Assembly: GCA_022579005.1 (NCBI GenBank)
Contig: MU401539.1
Span: 62,001 to 126,000 of the forward strand
Length of the DNA stretch: 64,000 bases
Direction: 5' to 3'
Source: Poronia punctata
Taxonomy: Eukaryota > Ascomycota > Sordariomycetes > Xylariales > Xylariaceae
The position numbers were made by a program, and so were the translations under genes. Shown in pieces: positions 32,632-42,423 of the stretch. The notes under the pieces are model-generated. The model did no database searches. It saw only the letters and a program-made list of their open reading frames with translations, and was not told the origin of the DNA. The stretch's first letter is position 1. Each line of letters starts with the position of its first letter.

Positions 32632-34014
32632 CTAGGCATCAAAGGTAGAGCCGATATCACCCCAGCGAATGTTGCTAAAGACGACATGAGTGGTAGCATC
32701 GTTCTCGGCAATAAGCGCCGGGTCACCCTCAGTCTCGCTGCAAGGGCCGTTGCTGCCGCTATCGAGCCAGTTCATGAACTGACTAGCGTCGTTCCAGATG
32801 GCAAAGGTCAAGACCATGCCGCGGCCGAGAGCCTCGCCCATCGTGGTCAGACCACCAAAGGTCTCGGCATCGGGGTCGGCAGCGTAGCAAGACTCCTGGG
32901 TGATGACGTCTCCGTCGGGCGAGGCGCTGTCGATGACGGCACCGTCCTGGATGTACTTGCGGGTGATGGAGGCCAGGGTGCCGCTCGTGGTGCCGTCGTC
33001 CGTGTTGAACTGGGTCACGACGGTAAAGGGCTTGCTGGTGTCGACGGTACCGCCGGGGCCGTAGTAGTCCTTGAAGCCCTGGGCGTAGGGGTTCAGACCG
33101 CAGCCACCCTTGTCGCAGGTCTCGTCGTTGCAGGGGTGGGGAGTGAAGGAGTGGGCACGCGAGTTGGCCTCGAGGATATCCATCTCGTTGCAGCAGTAAG
33201 GGGAGGCATCCGTGTTCAACGTGCCGTTCTTCCATGTCGCCACGGGGCATTGGGCATCGCAGTAGCCTGCGCCGAATTCGGCACCGCCCTGGTTGTACTC
33301 GTTGCGGCCACCGGTCTTGTCCATCTCGCCGAGGTACAGAGCTCCGTTCTCGCCGCAAGGGAGGGTGGAGAGGTCGACGGTAAAGGTCAACTCCTGGCCC
33401 AGAAGCTTCAGCATCTCGTAGTTGCCGTCGTCGCCGAGGAGGTATAGACGGGGAGAAGCGTTCTGAGGCTCTCCATCCTCGCCCGTGGTGAACTGGTACA
33501 TGGTCAGGGTGTCGCCAGAGGTTGTGACACCGTTGGCCGTGTAGTTGGCATCTCCTTGGACGAAGCAGTTCTCGGCGCAAGTCTCCGTGTCGGGGCAGAG
33601 TGTGGGGTCGACGCCGTCCGAGGTGGTGCAAGACGCCCAGTCGGCGGTGTGGAACCAGTGGTAGTTCCAGTCGATGACGAGGGATCTCTCCTGGGCCGCA
33701 CATCCACCATCGGTCGTGCACTTGTACACGGTGAGTGCCGGGTGGGCTATTCCAAAGTTAGCATTGCGGACATGATAGGACGTCCTACTTTCAAGATGCG
33801 AGACTTGAAGCGTTACTCTTAGTGGTTACATACTGCAGAAATGTTAGCTAAGATGCTTCCGTAGCACGATATAATAAAAAAGGGGGGAGCCAAATAAAAA
33901 GAAGTTATTATTTACTTACCCATCAGCCTGGTCATCGGGGTTCTGAGCGTTAACCAGTTGCTGGCCAGCCAACATGGTGGCGGCCGCAAAGACACTTCTG
34001 AAGCTAGGAGCCAT
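32632..34014 (-). CDS. Secreted GH7 endo-beta-1,4-glucanase (EG I / Cel7B type)
   Basis: Exons 33921-34014 and 32632-33746 encode 402 residues. The signal peptide ends near VNA-QN (residue 23/24), giving an N-terminal Gln as in other GH7 enzymes. The catalytic motif [10 protein letters not shown] puts the nucleophile at E219, Asp at 221 and the acid/base at E224. Many paired cysteines are present ([32 protein letters not shown]). The end [13 protein letters not shown] and the lack of the long exo-loops match endoglucanase I rather than cellobiohydrolase. There is no linker or CBM1. It hydrolyses internal bonds of cellulose outside the cell. The exons join in frame ([13 protein letters not shown]) only through a twin intron at 33747-33920. 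Confidence 0.93.
33747..33920 (-). other. Predicted [D1,2] stwintron in the GH7 endoglucanase gene
   Basis: On the minus strand exon 1 ends GCT GAT G at 33921. Base 33920 (G) starts the outer intron. The internal intron 33919-33833 (87 nt: GTAAGT, branch GCTAAC, acceptor TTTCTGCAG) separates it from TATGT at 33832. Once it is removed, G-TATGT is the donor of the outer intron (87 nt), which has branch GCTAAC and ends GGAATAG at 33747. The joined phase is then correct. A 12-bp palindrome, TAGGACGTCCTA (33776-33787), lies in the outer intron. Confidence 0.78.
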
Positions 34015-34102
34015 CTTTGTCGAATTTCCAATCAAATGTCGAATAACTCAATCCCAACACACCTCCTTCTTCCCTCCATACCCGGCGCAGACATCCTTTG
34101 CG

Positions 34103-34110
34103 TATTTATA
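34103..34110 (-). promoter_or_regulatory. TATA box of the GH7 endoglucanase gene
   Basis: TATAAATA on the minus strand about 90 bp before the ATG at 34014, a typical distance for a strongly regulated secreted-enzyme gene. Confidence 0.5.
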
Positions 34111-35530
34111 CATGTCTTCATATTCTCACATGTAGTCACATCGTAGGCATCTTCATCCGCTATCTATCCAAAGATAAGGATGTGAAAGAAAAGTTAAAGA
34201 TACCCCAAGTTTCGTGGATCCCCGGTCGTCAAAACTCCGCGAATCAAACACCGTAAACGACCTGGTCATTGACTGGATTAAGAAGCTGCCCCTGCGACGG
34301 AGTAAAACCCGATGAGGACTCCGGAGGCACTCCACCGGTGAGCTATTTCTTCTCTTCTTTTTCTTCTGTTTTCACGCCGATATTGACCTTTCTGTCCGTC
34401 ACCTTGCCAGAACTGAACAATGTGGTGAAACACTGCTGTGGCACTCGTGGGGTTCGACATACATTTTGTCGGATCCTCGGGGCAATAAGCCGGTTCCCTT
34501 GCTTTTGCAGACCTTGTCCTGCACCCACTAGGACGTATGATATGCTGCATGATCTGTAGCACATGGGCCCGATCTATATAACCACGAGCGTAAAGGTATT
34601 TTGATGCAAGGCGTACCTATCAGGCCGGATAGATCAGATACGCCCCGTCATCGTAGATCATGATAGTAGCGGCTAGCAGAACCGGTGGGCTATGCCGACT
34701 CTTTATTGAATGGTGCGGATGGAGGCTCATAGACGCCAAGTAAAGTACTCAGAGCCTCAAGATTTCATCTCTACTCGGCCAATTGACAGGCATATCAAGT
34801 GTAGCCAAGCTGTATGGATCTTTAGTCCAAGGCTTTGCTTGTCATGTTGTACCCGCCTGTCAAATACATGCCGAGGAGAACTAACCTTTGTCGACATGGT
34901 CCGCCGGCGTTTCTAGGCGTGCTAATCATTCTTCTTTATTTCTCAACGTCTCTGGCTGTGGGTCGAAACCTTGGTGACGATCCAAAGTAGACCGGACATT
35001 TTCATATCTTTCGCCTATCCGATAGATTCAGGGTTGCATTCCGTCCTCAAAGAGTAGATCTTTTGTTCCATGTCCCGGCAGACTGGATATTACTTTCCGT
35101 CCTTGGGTATGTTGCATGAGCCAACACTCTACTGGGATTCGGACTGACAGATCGATTTGTGTGTGCCTAGTAGAGGACGATGTGTAATAGAAAGATCTTG
35201 CGGGCGGCCTGGTACAAACAAGTACGTGTATTATCATCTCGAGTAAGTACCTACATTACCGTGTGGCACCCTCTGTGGGAGACGATCATAGTGATGATCT
35301 TTAAATCGCAAGACGATTTCTAGGTGGTTATAATTAGCTGCGCGTCCTACAGCAAAGACAGTACTAATTTTAAGACGGTCTAATTTTTTGGTGATCGTCT
35401 CTAGATAGAGACCGTCTTAGAAAAAATTATAAATTAAAAAAGAAATATTTTTATAGCTATATTTTACACTGTATGTATACAGTGGATATGACTTATTAAT
35501 ACTATTTATACTGTACTTTAATTTTTAACT

Positions 35531-35564
<34 letters not shown>

Positions 35565-35711
35565 AAGGGTTAAGGTTTGAACTGCAGGTTTACGGTCTAT
35601 ACATATTATACTGTATTATATACTAGGTACTTAACTACTATACTACGCAGGTTAATTTAATTACATATATGCGCGAAGGGTTAATTGATATTATACTTTA
35701 AGTGTTTAAAA

Positions 35712-35792
35712 GAGCAATTGTAATTGTAATTGTAAGTGTAGTTGTAAGTGTAAGTGTAAGTGTAGGTGTAGGTGTAGGTGTAGGTGTAGGTA
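35712..35792. repeat. Graded hexanucleotide array
   Basis: About 13 tandem 6-bp units that change stepwise along the array from TAATTG through TAAGTG to TAGGTG. It lies inside the TIR element. Confidence 0.85.
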
Positions 35793-35940
35793 TGGCTTGA
35801 TTCGGCTGCGCGGGCTGGCCCTTGGTATGGCTAGGTCCGGCTGCGCAGGCAGGGATTCTCTTTGGCTAGGTTGGCTGCGCAGGGATGGCTTTGTAGGTGT
35901 AGGTCTGGCTGCGTAGGTGTAGGTCTGATTGAATTGGCTG

Positions 35941-36020
35941 CAAAGGTATAGGTATGGCTGCAAAGGTGTTGGAATGGCTGCAAAGGTGTTGGAATGGCTG
36001 CAAAGGTGTTGGAATGGCTG
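35941..36020. repeat. 20-bp tandem repeat
   Basis: Three identical copies of CAAAGGTGTTGGAATGGCTG (35961-36020) preceded by one diverged copy (35941-35960), inside the TIR element. Confidence 0.9.
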
Positions 36021-37439
36021 CGCTGACTAGGTATGTTATGTAGGTAAGTAGGTAGGTAGGTAAATAGGTCTAGGATAGGTTTGTAATTACTTTGGCTGGC
36101 GGAGACCACTTTGGCTGCGGAGACCATTTTTGGCTGGCCGAGACCGTTTTATCTAGCTTGAGATCGTTTTTATTTTTGGAGATTATACTTATTAAGAGAC
36201 TATCTAATTAAAAAAGACAGTGTTTTATAGAAAAACATTACTGTAATTGTCTTAGATTATAGAGACGGTTATAGAAATTTTAAGACGGTGCTAAAAGCTT
36301 AGATTATTACGGTGATCGTCTCTAATTAGGGGCACTACACGGTAATGTAGGTATAACAGGTCGTAGTTGCACTGCGAGGGTAGGTTAAAATAGAGCGTGC
36401 CTCGCGCCTTCCTTTGGCTTTCCTCATTCCCTCCCGATCATGACAACTCCAGCTACTTAGTACCTAAGGTACATATCCGTAGCCATCTCTCCAAATACAT
36501 GTACCTAAACAGTATTGAAACCCAATCATCAAGAACCTGTCTGTTTCCATCTCGATGGTCTTACGTGAAAGTGAGAGAAATAAAACATACACTCGGTCTG
36601 ACAAGACGTCGATCTCTTCACTTTTTGCTACTAGCAGGCACCTTACAATGAATGATACCTGTGTACATACATATTTCAGCCCCCAAAAGCTCGGCCAAAG
36701 AGTCATACCATAAAACGGGTTTACAACCACTATCCCGACATTTTTATCCCATCATCGTACACGTAACCAACTGTTAAAAAGAAGTTGACACACACTGGGC
36801 TAGTAATATACATAGTGACATTTAACAAATTGGTAATCAACGTTGCAAAAATTGAATCCCTTACACAAAGTCCGTATACAAGTCCACATATAATCCCGCA
36901 CGCAAAAGGAGAGGACGTCTGTCAACCTATGCCTTGGCTGGATTTGTAATAAATCCCCGATACTTATACCAGTAGACCATAGCATCCGTATACGAGTAGG
37001 AAATAAAAGGGAAAATGTTGTGGACAGATACGTGATAATAAATGGTTATCAGTAATACTACCTAAACACCCAAGCGGGCTAACATCTTAACCCGCTCGTC
37101 TTTATCTCCTTGTATAATATCTCCGATTGTGTCCGAGACAGCCATCGCAAGTCCATATTGTTATAGACAGACTGCCCAAATACCGGGCTCTAGCTCGGGT
37201 TAAGTACCGACACATAGAACAGGGCTACCAATGAAAAGAAAGGAAGAAGTGTATTACGGTAATAGACCCTGTCGTCGTCCAGTGTAATCCCGTAAAATCC
37301 TTTGGTCGAGCGGAGAAGTGAGGGTTACGTGATAATTTGGCTTACACAAACAAGTTAACGACCTACATCATAGGACTCCGCATGTAACCCAATGTCGGGG
37401 GTGAAAAGAAGACTATAAGTACCAGACGAGAGATCAAAG

Positions 37440-37446
37440 TATAAAG
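37440..37446 (+). promoter_or_regulatory. TATA box of the SDR gene
   Basis: TATAAAG about 94 bp before the ATG at 37540. Confidence 0.45.
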
Positions 37447-37539
37447 AAGACTGACTCCCTCGATTAACTACACACTCAAAGCAACCACCAATCCAACACA
37501 TCTTACATTCCCCCTGGCATTCCTCACCCAATCTTCACC

Positions 37540-38463
37540 ATGCGCGTCTTCGTCACGGGATCAACCGGCTTCATCGGCACCGGCGTAGTCAAGGATCTCC
37601 TAGCAGCCGGCCACTCAGTCCTCGGCCTCACACGAAGCGACAAGGGAGCACAACAGCTCAAGGACCAAGGCGCCGAGGTTCTCCACGGAACCCTCCATGA
37701 CCTCGAAACGCTCAAGAAAGGTGCCTCCCAATGCGACGCCGTCATCCATCTAGCCTTTATACATGACCACGACTTCGTCGCCGCTTGCGCAGTCGACAAG
37801 GCCGCCATCCAGGCCCTCGGCGAAGCCTTAGCCGCTAGTAGCGATGGTGGCAAAGAAAAGGCTCTCGTCATCAGCTCTGGTACCATGCTACTGCCGCACG
37901 GTAGACTGGTAAAAGAGGACGACACGGCCGACCTGAGCAATCCCATCGCCGCGGCACGTGGAGGGTCCGAGCCGCTGGCTCTCGGCTTCAGCAAGTCGGG
38001 CGTGCGAGCCAGCGTAGTGCGACTAGCGCCCACCGTCCACGGACCGGGCAACTGCGGTTTCGTCGGCCTACTCGCCAAGAAGGCGGTTGAGACGGGCGTG
38101 TCAGCTTACGTAGGCGACGGACAGAATCGCTGGCCCGCTGGCCATCGTGACGACTCGGCTACACTGTACCGTCTCGCGGCGGAAAAGGGAGCGAGTGGCT
38201 CGGTCTTCCATGCCATTGCCGAGGAGGGCGTGAAGTTGAAGGACATTGCTACCGAGATTGGAAAGCAGCTAGATATCCCTGTTGTCAGTCTTACCAAGGA
38301 GAAGGCGGCTGAACACTTTGGTTGGTTCGAGTTTGCCGTCTCTGCGGATAACTGGGCGTCGAGCGAGAAGACGAGGGAGATTCTAGGTTGGACGCCTACG
38401 GGGGTTAGTGTGCTGGAGGATGTTCCGTTGGCTATCAAGAATGCGAAGCGAGGGGCGGAATAG
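37540..38463 (+). CDS. Atypical SDR, NAD(P)-dependent epimerase/dehydratase family
   Basis: A single exon of 307 residues. The Rossmann fold starts directly with MRVFVTGSTGFIGTGVVKDL, carrying the G-x-x-G-x-x-G nucleotide-binding loop, followed by VLGLTRS and DAVIHLAFIHDHDF. The protein lacks a clear classical YxxxK pair in the usual place; the sequence after the SSG strand reads ARGGSEPLAL, as in many atypical (extended) SDRs. Such proteins in fungi act on small molecules or sense the nucleotide ratio; the substrate here is unknown. No signal peptide; cytosolic. Confidence 0.85.
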   Translation: MRVFVTGSTGFIGTGVVKDLLAAGHSVLGLTRSDKGAQQLKDQGAEVLHGTLHDLETLKKGASQCDAVIHLAFIHDHDFVAACAVDKAAIQALGEALAASSDGGKEKALVISSGTMLLPHGRLVKEDDTADLSNPIAAARGGSEPLALGFSKSGVRASVVRLAPTVHGPGNCGFVGLLAKKAVETGVSAYVGDGQNRWPAGHRDDSATLYRLAAEKGASGSVFHAIAEEGVKLKDIATEIGKQLDIPVVSLTKEKAAEHFGWFEFAVSADNWASSEKTREILGWTPTGVSVLEDVPLAIKNAKRGAE

Positions 38464-38933
38464 TGTATGTGCACCAAGATGTAACAGATCAGGGTTTTGT
38501 TTATATTAGTTTTCATACGATCCAAAACCTTGTTCATGAGGACGCGTGAGCTGGACTGAGATTAAAGTATCTTGAATGGATATTTGCTTAATACCTCTGC
38601 GTATTATCTGAGCATCACGTTATTGCACGTCGTGATAATGGTTGGGGGGAATTTATAAGATATCTGGGCAAGAACGCCATATTTCTTAGCAGGTCGAACA
38701 ACTACCGTAACGGGCCATTGCGGGGACACTTGTAACCAATTAACGCCGCCAGCAATAACACCTAGAACACCCCTACTCGTACACGTCCAACCCGCTATTA
38801 CCTACGTGGAGATAATGCGTCGCGTGCAACCAGTTCCCCAAGATAATACTACAAAGAAAAGGGAACTCGGTGATTGTTTAGACTAAGATAGGTCAGGAGA
38901 TAGGAATTGGATTCGTCAAATGCCGACGTCAAA
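38464..38933. other. Intergenic region between the SDR gene and PER1
   Basis: 470 bp with the SDR 3' UTR and the PER1 promoter. One TACTCGTA octamer at 38774. No gene seen. Confidence 0.45.
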
Positions 38934-40296
38934 ATGTCCCGACGATGGAAGTTGAGGACGCGACCTACTCTTCTTTCTTCAAGGACACAATTGTTCTTGC
39001 TGCTACTTATAGGCTTTATAATCTTTCGGACGGCTGAAGCTTCTACTGGCGATAGATTGCCCGAATTCAAAGAATGCGTCCAGGTTCGTCGAGTCGCACG
39101 CGCAAACCCTTCTTCTCTCCGGTGTTCCGTCCTTCCTGCGACCGATTAAATCCTAGCCGAGACTACATGGCCATGTATGGGAAAGAGAGAGACATATGCT
39201 TACACTCTGTTTCATAGGTGTGCGACCGCGAGAACTGTGATCCCAATAACGACCCTACCCCCATTCGTAAGGCTACCAACTGCTCGCTACCAACTGCTCG
39301 CTACAACCCACGACAACCTTCACTCCTCCCACCACGACGACTCGATTATACATACATACATACATGCCATACTAACAACAACAACTCCCAGCCCTCCACC
39401 GCCGCCTCCTCTTCTGGACATGCGCCCAAGAATGCGACTACACATGCCAACACATAACCACCAACAACCGAATCAACACGGGAAAGCCCGTGACCCAGTA
39501 CCACGGGAAATGGCCCTTTGTCCGCGTCCTCGGCATGCAGGAACCCTTTTCCGTTCTCTTCAGCCTCGGTAACCTCTGGGTCCATCGCCGCGGCCTCTCC
39601 AAACTCCACGCGAACCTCCCACCCAACTCCCCCATGCGGAAGTTCTACACCATATTCGCATACTTGGGCATCGCGACCTGGGTCTTCAGCTCCGTCTTCC
39701 ACACGCGCGACTTCCGAATCACCGAACGACTAGACTACTTCGGCGCCGGCGCCGGCGTCTTATACGGCCTGTACTACACTCCCGTGCGCGTCTTCCGTCT
39801 GGACTTACCTACGCCTCGACGGGCAAGTTTCCTGCGGTTATGGACCATCCTCTGCTGCGCGCTGTACGCGATGCATGTGGGGTATCTGACGCTCTGGAAG
39901 TGGGATTACACGTATAATATGGCGGCGAACCTGGTCGCTGGCGGGCTGCATAATATATTATGGACGTATTTCAGCTGGAGGAGGTGGAAGGAGACGAGAC
40001 AGAGCTGGACTACTTGGCCGAGTATTTTCGTCGCTTGGGTCACGCTCGCTATGAGTCTTGAATTGTTGGATTTCCCGCCGCTGTGGGGGGCTGTGGATGC
40101 TCATAGTTTGTGGCATTTGGGTACGATTGGTCCGACTATTTTATGGTATAAGTATGTCTTTCCCCCCCCTTGGTCTTCTTTCCTCCCGCTTCCTCTTAGA
40201 TGACTGACTGTGTTCTGACATTTGATATATAGCTTCATGGTTAGGGACTCTCAGGATCTAGCCAAGACGGACAAGGCAAAAGAGAGCAAGGCTTGA
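38934..40296 (+). CDS. PER1: PER1/PGAP3-type GPI-anchor lipid remodelling protein
   Basis: Four exons, 38934-39083, 39218-39266, 39392-40151 and 40233-40296, encode 340 residues. A signal sequence (TQLFLLLLIGFIIF) is followed by a luminal Cys-rich part (EFKECVQVCDRENCD, WTCAQECDYTCQHI) and about seven membrane segments. The CREST-superfamily residues are visible: Ser and His in FSSVFHTRD, Asp in ERLDYFGAG, and the His pair in DAHSLWHLG. PER1 removes the sn-2 acyl chain from GPI anchors in the ER. Introns of 134, 125 and 81 bp; the first has a weak donor, GTTCGT, and the other two have good branch sites or donors. The start has A-rich context and is the only in-frame ATG before the signal sequence. 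Confidence 0.93.
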
Positions 40297-40731
40297 TCGA
40301 TATGACGATACGAATAATACTTTTGGGGTTTGGGAATCTCTGGCGGTCACAATGGGAAAGGGTCTGGTAGTGTCCGTGACAGCCAGGCACCCAGGTAAAC
40401 GTACATACCTGACATCGAGTCAGGATCACGGTGTACGAGTACATACGCCATGTTTGTTATTGGACAGTACAGCTACAACACATACATAGACTTTTTGTAC
40501 GAGTACATATATATCGAAGGATGCTTCATGGTATTGTTCATTGGTTTGCGTTGGAGACCAAATGCTATTTTGCCAATGGGAATATTGCTATGTATAAAAG
40601 CAAAGACGCCTGCTAGACCAGATCTAGACGGGTTATTCGAACATATCCATGCCCAAATACCAGTGCCACATATCCAAAGCCAACACTTCCTACCTTTAAA
40701 TCACCTCACTTACAGCAACACTCGTCTTGTC

Positions 40732-40762
<31 letters not shown>

Positions 40763-42423
40763 CTTCTTCTTCTTCTTCATAGAGCCATGTCCACATAGAA
40801 GATAAGACATTAAATAGCTCCATATACCTATGTAGTTATCTTCAAAGAAGTCAGCATCGAAATCTCTCAACCCAACTTCAATAGCATAAAAGAAATCTCT
40901 CAAAGGGAAAAAAAAAAATCCAAACATCAGAAACCAGATGATTATAAGCATAACACATTCCCCACCTCCAAACACCGCCTTCACCAAACATATACACCAT
41001 ACTTCCCATCAAAGCCCACGGCAAGCACGTGACGATGCACCTTAATTTGATGGGCTCGATATGTCGGGTTTCTAATATAAAGGGTGATAAGACGAATGTG
41101 GAAGCACGATGGAGTTTTCCCCCTCCCCCCCCTTCCCCCTCAAAAGAAAGAGAAGAAAGAGAGAAAAAAAGAACTCGAGGACGGTCTAATACGGCTCTTC
41201 CTATATGAGTTTTATATGTAGGTTGGACACTTGCGTGTCGGAGTCATCATTGAAAGGATTTTTTTTTTTTGAGAGAGGGGAAGAAGATAAAACAACAAGC
41301 TGGTTTATAAAAGAGAAGAGATTTGCTTACCATGTTAATAGAAAGAGGAAGGAATTTCCCCCAAGACCCAAGAGGACATAGGTAAGACGTAAAAAATAGC
41401 AAAAACACCCCCCCAACTCCCCCAGCGCCGAAACATCAAACCGGTAACTTCTTTGATTGAAGGACAAGAAGAAGAAGAGACCCTACGTCTCAATTCTTAG
41501 AATCTCCATCGGCTGTATGTTTGGCGAAAGAGAGCGGGTTGCGCTGCTGCTGCTGCTTCATTCCATTGAAGATAAATGGATTGAAGTGTTGTTGTTGTTG
41601 TTGTGGTAAAGAAGGTTGGTTAAAAATTATTGAACGCAGATTTAATAGGACGTGGGGCTGGTTGGGCGCTAGCCAAAGTCGGTCTTATTGACGGTTGACA
41701 GTTCGTCTCCCCAGCTGCCAGTGCCCGGTAATATCCCTTACTTCAGGCGGAAAGTCGGGTGGATGTTTTCGTGGCTTCACCAAGGTCTACATAACTCAAC
41801 TTACACGTAGTCTACAAGATGGAATAGGTACGTTAATAAATATAACAGTACGGGTAGAGTACTTCCCATCATGCTTTTCGTACACCAAGGTAACGTAGAG
41901 ACATAGGTCGATTGTAAGATACACGTACAAACCTTGACTACATGTACATCTTCCACAAGGTGCTCGGTAATGGCACTGACAAGACCTAGTCTGACCTACG
42001 AGTACATTCAAGGTTATAGTCATGGTGTAATGTGAAGTACGTGGCGAGAATGCTAGGTTCATTGCTATCGGAATGAGGAGAAATAGTCGCCAATGGCATG
42101 CATTGGACCCAATACAATGCCATGACCCAAATCCATTAACCAGAATCTCAACGACAGTGTTACACAACCATAGCATAACATTCTAGACACTGATAGTCCA
42201 GAGGTGTGTACAATAAGAGTAGAAATACCGCTTAGGCGAGACGATCATCAGAATTTCATATCGCCTTTGTTAAACAAGATAAAATCGTGACTTCCATTCG
42301 TAAAGTCGTGAGGAAAAGAGAAGACCATTACACGCCATAACAGGTACATGTGCGCCAGGATATCAGCTACCCTTCAAGACAGAGCCAAGCTAATCATGTC
42401 TAGGGAAAACATAGAATAGCGTC
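40297..42423. other. Intergenic region
   Basis: About 2.1 kb without a supported gene. It contains a (TGT)n-(TTC)n microsatellite at 40729-40780, a purine-rich stretch at about 41145-41175, and TACTCGTA octamers at 40434, 40498 and 41997. The right end holds the 3' UTR of the C2H2 gene. Confidence 0.5.
40729..40780. repeat. (TGT)n-(TTC)n compound microsatellite
   Basis: About ten TGT units followed by about six TTC units in intergenic DNA. Confidence 0.85.

Larger units (their letters stand above)
35250..36351. mobile_element. Non-autonomous TIR element, about 1.1 kb
   Basis: The ends are inverted copies: CCTACATTACCGTGT at 35250-35264 and its exact complement at 36337-36351. The similarity continues for about 50 bp (GAGACGATCA shared just inside). 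TA flanks both ends (35248-35249 and 36352-36353), the target duplication of Tc1/mariner-type elements. There is no transposase frame. The interior is AT-rich with subterminal AGACGGT motifs, a poly-T run at 35531-35562 and tandem arrays. I infer a MITE-like or deletion derivative of a TA-targeting DNA transposon. Confidence 0.75.
34015..37539. other. Intergenic region holding a TIR element
   Basis: About 3.5 kb with no supported protein gene. It contains the endoglucanase promoter, the 1.1 kb element at 35250-36351, and about 1.2 kb of plain sequence before the SDR gene. Confidence 0.6.

Noticed and set aside
35961..36020. Regular 20-bp repeats as a CRISPR array
   Set aside because: The copies are directly adjacent with no spacers, and the genome is a eukaryote.
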